Assembly (NCBI GenBank): GCA_959605275.1
Contig: CAUHFD010000116.1
Span: 1 to 8,783 of the forward strand
Length of the DNA: 8,783 bases
Origin: an uncultured Eubacteriales bacterium
GTDB taxonomy: Bacteria; Bacillota; Clostridia; Oscillospirales; Ruminococcaceae
Direction: 5' to 3'
This document shows positions 6,644 to 8,783 of the stretch, piece after piece. Below the pieces are notes generated by a model, which searched no databases, was not told the origin of the DNA, and worked only from the letters and a program-made list of their open reading frames with translations. Numbering within the stretch: the stretch's first letter is position 1; every line of letters begins with the position of its first letter. Position numbers and translations under genes: made by a program.

Positions 6644-8317
6644 TTAGTTCATTTCCAGAATCGGCTCGCTGATGGAGCCGCCTGCCGGAACCATCGGCAA
6701 CACATTAATATCTTTGTCAATGCGGCATTCGATCAATACCGGTTGATTGCTTGTCAGAGCCTCACAAAGAACCGGTTCTATCTCTTCTCTCTTTTCGATT
6801 ACCAACGCCTTGACGCCAAAAGCTTCGCCCAGCTTCAGATAATCAGTAGGACGTTCCAGCGTGGTCTGTGAAAAACGCCGATCATAAAACAATTTCTGCC
6901 ACTGCCGTACCATACCAAGCACGTTATTATTAAACACCAATTCCACTACCGGAATCTGATATTTGGATATCGTAACTAATTCATTCAGATTCATATGAAA
7001 ACTACCGTCTCCGGCAATATTTACGACCTTTTTATCCGGGTTTGCGACTTTTGCACCGATTGCCGCACCAAATCCGAAGCCCATCGTGCCCAATCCGCCC
7101 GAAGATACAAACTGATGCGGATGCCTGAAGTTATAAAACTGTGCTGCCCACATTTGATGCTGTCCAACCTCGGTCGCAATAATCGCCTCCCCGCCGGTCA
7201 GCCTGTCAAGGGTTTCAATGACCTCCTGCGGCATTACCGAATCGGGAGTTTGTCCCTGTTGCATCAGCGGATATTCCGCTTTCCATGCGGCGATCTGCCC
7301 GATCCATTCCGGATGATGTTGCTGTGGCAGTTGCTCATTAATCAGCTTTAGTACCTGTTTTACGTCACCGATGATCTGATAACCAACTTTAATGTTTTTA
7401 TTGATTTCGGTAGAATCAATATCAATATGCAATATATCGGCGCGCGGTGCAAAGGATTTAATATCGCAAATCACGCGATCGCTGAATCGGGTACCGATTC
7501 CGACAAAAAGGTCGCAATCAGTGATTGCCAAAGAGGAGGTTTTTGTCCCGTGCATTCCGAGCATACCCATATAACGCAGATCGGTATTATCAAATCCGCC
7601 CTGTCCCATTAAAGAAGACGAAACGACTGCATCACAGCGTTCTACAAAGGTTTTCACTTCTTGCTGTGCATCTGAAAGGATAACGCCTCCGCCGGTGTAA
7701 ACAAAGGGACGTTGTGCCTTTTTCAGCAGTGCAATTGCCTGATTCACTTCGGAAATTTCTATTGTTTTCCCGGACGCAATCGGCTCCGGCACTTTTTTCG
7801 TGTATTCACACAAGTTTGCCGTAACATCCTTTGGTATGTCGATCAGTACCGGACCTTTTCTCCCCTCATTTGCAATATAAAATGCTTCCCGAACAGTATC
7901 TGCAAGCTCTCTTACATCTTTTACAATATAATTATGCTTGGTCACCGGCATGGTGATGCCTGCAATATCCACTTCCTGAAAGCTGTCCAGCCCCAGCAGG
8001 CTAACCGGCACATTACCGGTAATCGCAATCAACGGAATAGAATCCATGTAAGCAGTAGCGATTCCGGTCACTAAGTTGGTAGCCCCGGGACCCGAGGTAG
8101 CAATCACAACACCGGTTTTTCCACTGGAACGTGCATATCCATCTGCCGCATGGCAGGCGCCTTGCTCATGTGCCGTTAAAATATGAGTTATTTTATCGCT
8201 GTATTTATACAAGGCATCGTAAATATTTAAGACCGAACCGCCCGGATATCCGAAGACAGTATCTACACCTTGTTCCAACAGACATTCTAAAAGTATTTCT
8301 GAGCCGTTTAATTTCAT
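6644..8317 (-). CDS. ilvB: Acetolactate synthase, catalytic (large) subunit
   Basis: Thiamine-diphosphate enzyme that condenses two pyruvates to 2-acetolactate (valine/leucine) or pyruvate with 2-ketobutyrate (isoleucine). 557 aa, normal for the biosynthetic FAD-containing AHAS. Visible: FGYPGGSVLNIYDAL (22-36), the ThDP-activating Glu51 in TAHEQGACHAADGYAR, SGPGATN (75-81), FQE (113-115) and Lys127 as in anabolic AHAS, the FAD-domain GTRFSDR (275-281), and the ThDP/Mg motif GDGSF (436-440) ending in VFNNN about 25 residues later. Trp473 in VRQWQ is at the position linked to substrate and herbicide binding in AHAS. The FQE and Trp features favour the anabolic enzyme over catabolic AlsS. ATG 8317 is the start, with GAAAGGA (8330-8336) an unusually long 12 bases upstream. 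First gene of the operon, controlled by the T-box leader upstream. Confidence 0.96.
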   Translation of the reverse strand: MKLNGSEILLECLLEQGVDTVFGYPGGSVLNIYDALYKYSDKITHILTAHEQGACHAADGYARSSGKTGVVIATSGPGATNLVTGIATAYMDSIPLIAITGNVPVSLLGLDSFQEVDIAGITMPVTKHNYIVKDVRELADTVREAFYIANEGRKGPVLIDIPKDVTANLCEYTKKVPEPIASGKTIEISEVNQAIALLKKAQRPFVYTGGGVILSDAQQEVKTFVERCDAVVSSSLMGQGGFDNTDLRYMGMLGMHGTKTSSLAITDCDLFVGIGTRFSDRVICDIKSFAPRADILHIDIDSTEINKNIKVGYQIIGDVKQVLKLINEQLPQQHHPEWIGQIAAWKAEYPLMQQGQTPDSVMPQEVIETLDRLTGGEAIIATEVGQHQMWAAQFYNFRHPHQFVSSGGLGTMGFGFGAAIGAKVANPDKKVVNIAGDGSFHMNLNELVTISKYQIPVVELVFNNNVLGMVRQWQKLFYDRRFSQTTLERPTDYLKLGEAFGVKALVIEKREEIEPVLCEALTSNQPVLIECRIDKDINVLPMVPAGGSISEPILEMN

Positions 8318-8362
8318 GATAGCATAAAATCCTTTCTTTTCGGTAATGTTGAAAATAAATAC

Positions 8363-8403
8363 AAAAAAGCCCTCGTTCTCTTTATTGAAAAAGAGACGAA
8401 GGC
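8363..8403 (-). terminator. T-box regulated intrinsic terminator upstream of ilvB
   Basis: Minus strand: GCCTTCGTCTCTTT (8403-8390) pairs with AAAGAG (8383-8378), one bulged A (8377), then ACGAGGGC (8376-8369), with a TTCAAT loop and one G-U pair, followed by TTTTTT (8368-8363). Its 5' arm shares CUCUU with the antiterminator, making the two structures mutually exclusive, as required for T-box attenuation. Confidence 0.92.
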
Positions 8404-8661
8404 AGTTGCTTCCGCGGTACCACTCTTATTGCTGTACTGATTTCATACAGCCGCTTGCTTCCCATCGTCCGAAACGGATTAACAGGACTTTCCTGTAACG
8501 TGGAAAAGACGGTCACACCTACTGACAATTGCGTTCAGCTGACTGCTCAAGGGTGAGTTATCGCAAACCAGTCCCGTTGCCTTACACCAACCGGCAACTC
8601 TCTGCGGGCGACCGTATTTGAATTTTTCCCTATCACTGCATTTACATCATATTATACGATT
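8363..8661 (-). ncRNA. T-box riboswitch leader, putative tRNA-Leu sensor (CUC specifier)
   Basis: Reading the minus strand from about 8661: Stem I contains AGGG (8631-8628) pairing with CCCU (8553-8550), CGCA/UGCG (8606-8603 with 8565-8562), and an apical helix GUUGCC/GGCAAC (8598-8593 with 8581-8576) closing the typical GGUUGGUGUAA loop, preceded by the conserved AGAGAG. The 3' side of the specifier loop reads GAUAA-CUC-A, giving a Leu codon at 8557-8555 followed by the expected purine. Stem III is GCUGUA/UACAGC (8451-8446 with 8436-8431). The T-box consensus AGAGTGGTACCGCGG is at 8426-8412; UGGU (8422-8419) can pair with a tRNA ending ACCA, as tRNA-Leu does. AAGAG just 5' of the T-box can pair with CUCUU (8395-8391) to form the antiterminator instead of the terminator. 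Uncharged tRNA-Leu should thus permit ilv-leu transcription. The T-box itself is certain; the specifier is my reading of the fold. Confidence 0.95.
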
Positions 8662-8668
8662 TAAGGTT

Positions 8669-8698
8669 ATTATATAATACATGCTTTAATTTTGTCAA
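8669..8698 (-). promoter_or_regulatory. Sigma-A-type promoter of the ilv-leu operon
   Basis: On the minus strand a perfect TTGACA (8698-8693) and a perfect TATAAT (8674-8669) are separated by 18 bases in an AT-rich stretch. Transcription would begin near 8662, just ahead of T-box Stem I. With both hexamers at consensus, control is expected to rest mainly on the T-box rather than on initiation strength. Confidence 0.88.
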
Positions 8699-8723
8699 GT
8701 CTTTTTTCAGCCATCTCATCTAT

Positions 8724-8759
8724 CAATGTGTAGGTTTGTCAATGATGTGTTACACATTG
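8724..8759. repeat. Nested inverted repeat upstream of the ilv-leu promoter
   Basis: CAATGTGTA (8724-8732) and its exact reverse complement TACACATTG (8751-8759) are 18 bases apart; a second, tighter palindrome ATGTGT-T-ACACAT (8745-8757) shares the right arm. The element lies 26 bases upstream of the ilvB -35 and just before a possible divergent start. It is not followed by a U-tract, so it looks more like a protein-binding site than a terminator. No known operator consensus is recognised. Confidence 0.5.
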
Positions 8760-8768
8760 GGAAAAGAA

Positions 8769-8783
8769 GAAAGGACGGCCTTG
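8769..8783 (+). promoter_or_regulatory. Possible RBS and TTG start of a divergent gene, cut by window end
   Basis: GAAAGGA (8769-8775) is followed 5 bases later by TTG at the last three bases of the window, in the plus direction away from ilvB. The Shine-Dalgarno match resembles those of the other genes here, but spacing is short, the codon is not ATG and no coding sequence is visible, so this is only a hint. Confidence 0.25.

Noticed and set aside
8651..8656. Second TATAAT on the minus strand as a promoter -10
   Set aside because: The matching -35 position is a poor TATTAT, while the TTGACA/TATAAT pair just upstream is at consensus with acceptable spacing.
8737..8742. Second TTGACA on the minus strand upstream of the ilvB promoter
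   Set aside because: No -10-like hexamer occurs 16-18 bases downstream, so it is not a second promoter; it lies inside the palindromic region.
1..8783. Mobile element, CRISPR array, toxin-antitoxin or defence system
   Set aside because: No repeats in array form, no transposase or integrase-like protein, no terminal inverted repeats; all coding space is taken by recognised metabolic and housekeeping genes.

Overview
The window looks like chromosomal DNA from a low-to-moderate G+C member of the Firmicutes, most likely a clostridial lineage. This is inferred from four things: a classical T-box leader, strong AGGAGG-type ribosome binding sites, the short 'archaeal/clostridial' forms of LeuC and LeuD, and a YtqB-family tRNA methyltransferase. 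I see no mobile elements, CRISPR arrays, rRNA or tRNA genes.

Left half, plus strand: the 3' part of an asparagine synthetase gene (asnB, its 5' end lies outside the window) ends at 1712 and is followed by a strong intrinsic terminator. Next comes a two-gene unit. The first gene encodes an MltG/YceG-family endolytic transglycosylase that appears to be a lipoprotein rather than a protein with an N-terminal transmembrane anchor. Its stop codon overlaps by one base (TAATG) with the start of a gene for an MnmM (YtqB)-type tRNA wobble-uridine methyltransferase.

Right half, minus strand: a five-gene branched-chain amino acid operon reads leftward in the order ilvB-ilvN-leuC-leuD-leuB, with gaps of only 18 to 33 bases. 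It makes acetolactate synthase (catalytic plus a short ACT-only regulatory subunit) and the second and third dedicated steps of leucine synthesis. ilvC, ilvD and leuA are absent from this cluster. The operon converges on mnmM, and one long hairpin with U-tracts on both sides probably terminates both units.

Upstream of ilvB (8318-8783) there is no protein gene. Instead there is a sigma-A-like promoter, then a leader of about 345 nt with a complete T-box riboswitch: Stem I with a putative CUC (Leu) specifier, Stem III, the T-box sequence with a UGGU acceptor-binding bulge, and an intrinsic terminator. Uncharged tRNA-Leu should therefore turn the operon on. Further upstream lie a nested inverted repeat and, at the very end, a possible ribosome binding site and TTG start of a divergent gene.

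Most of this is conventional biosynthesis and housekeeping. I found no clear novel system. The points worth checking are the T-box specificity, the minimal IlvN, the unusual lipoprotein MltG and its coupling to mnmM, and the unexplained palindrome upstream of the ilv-leu promoter.
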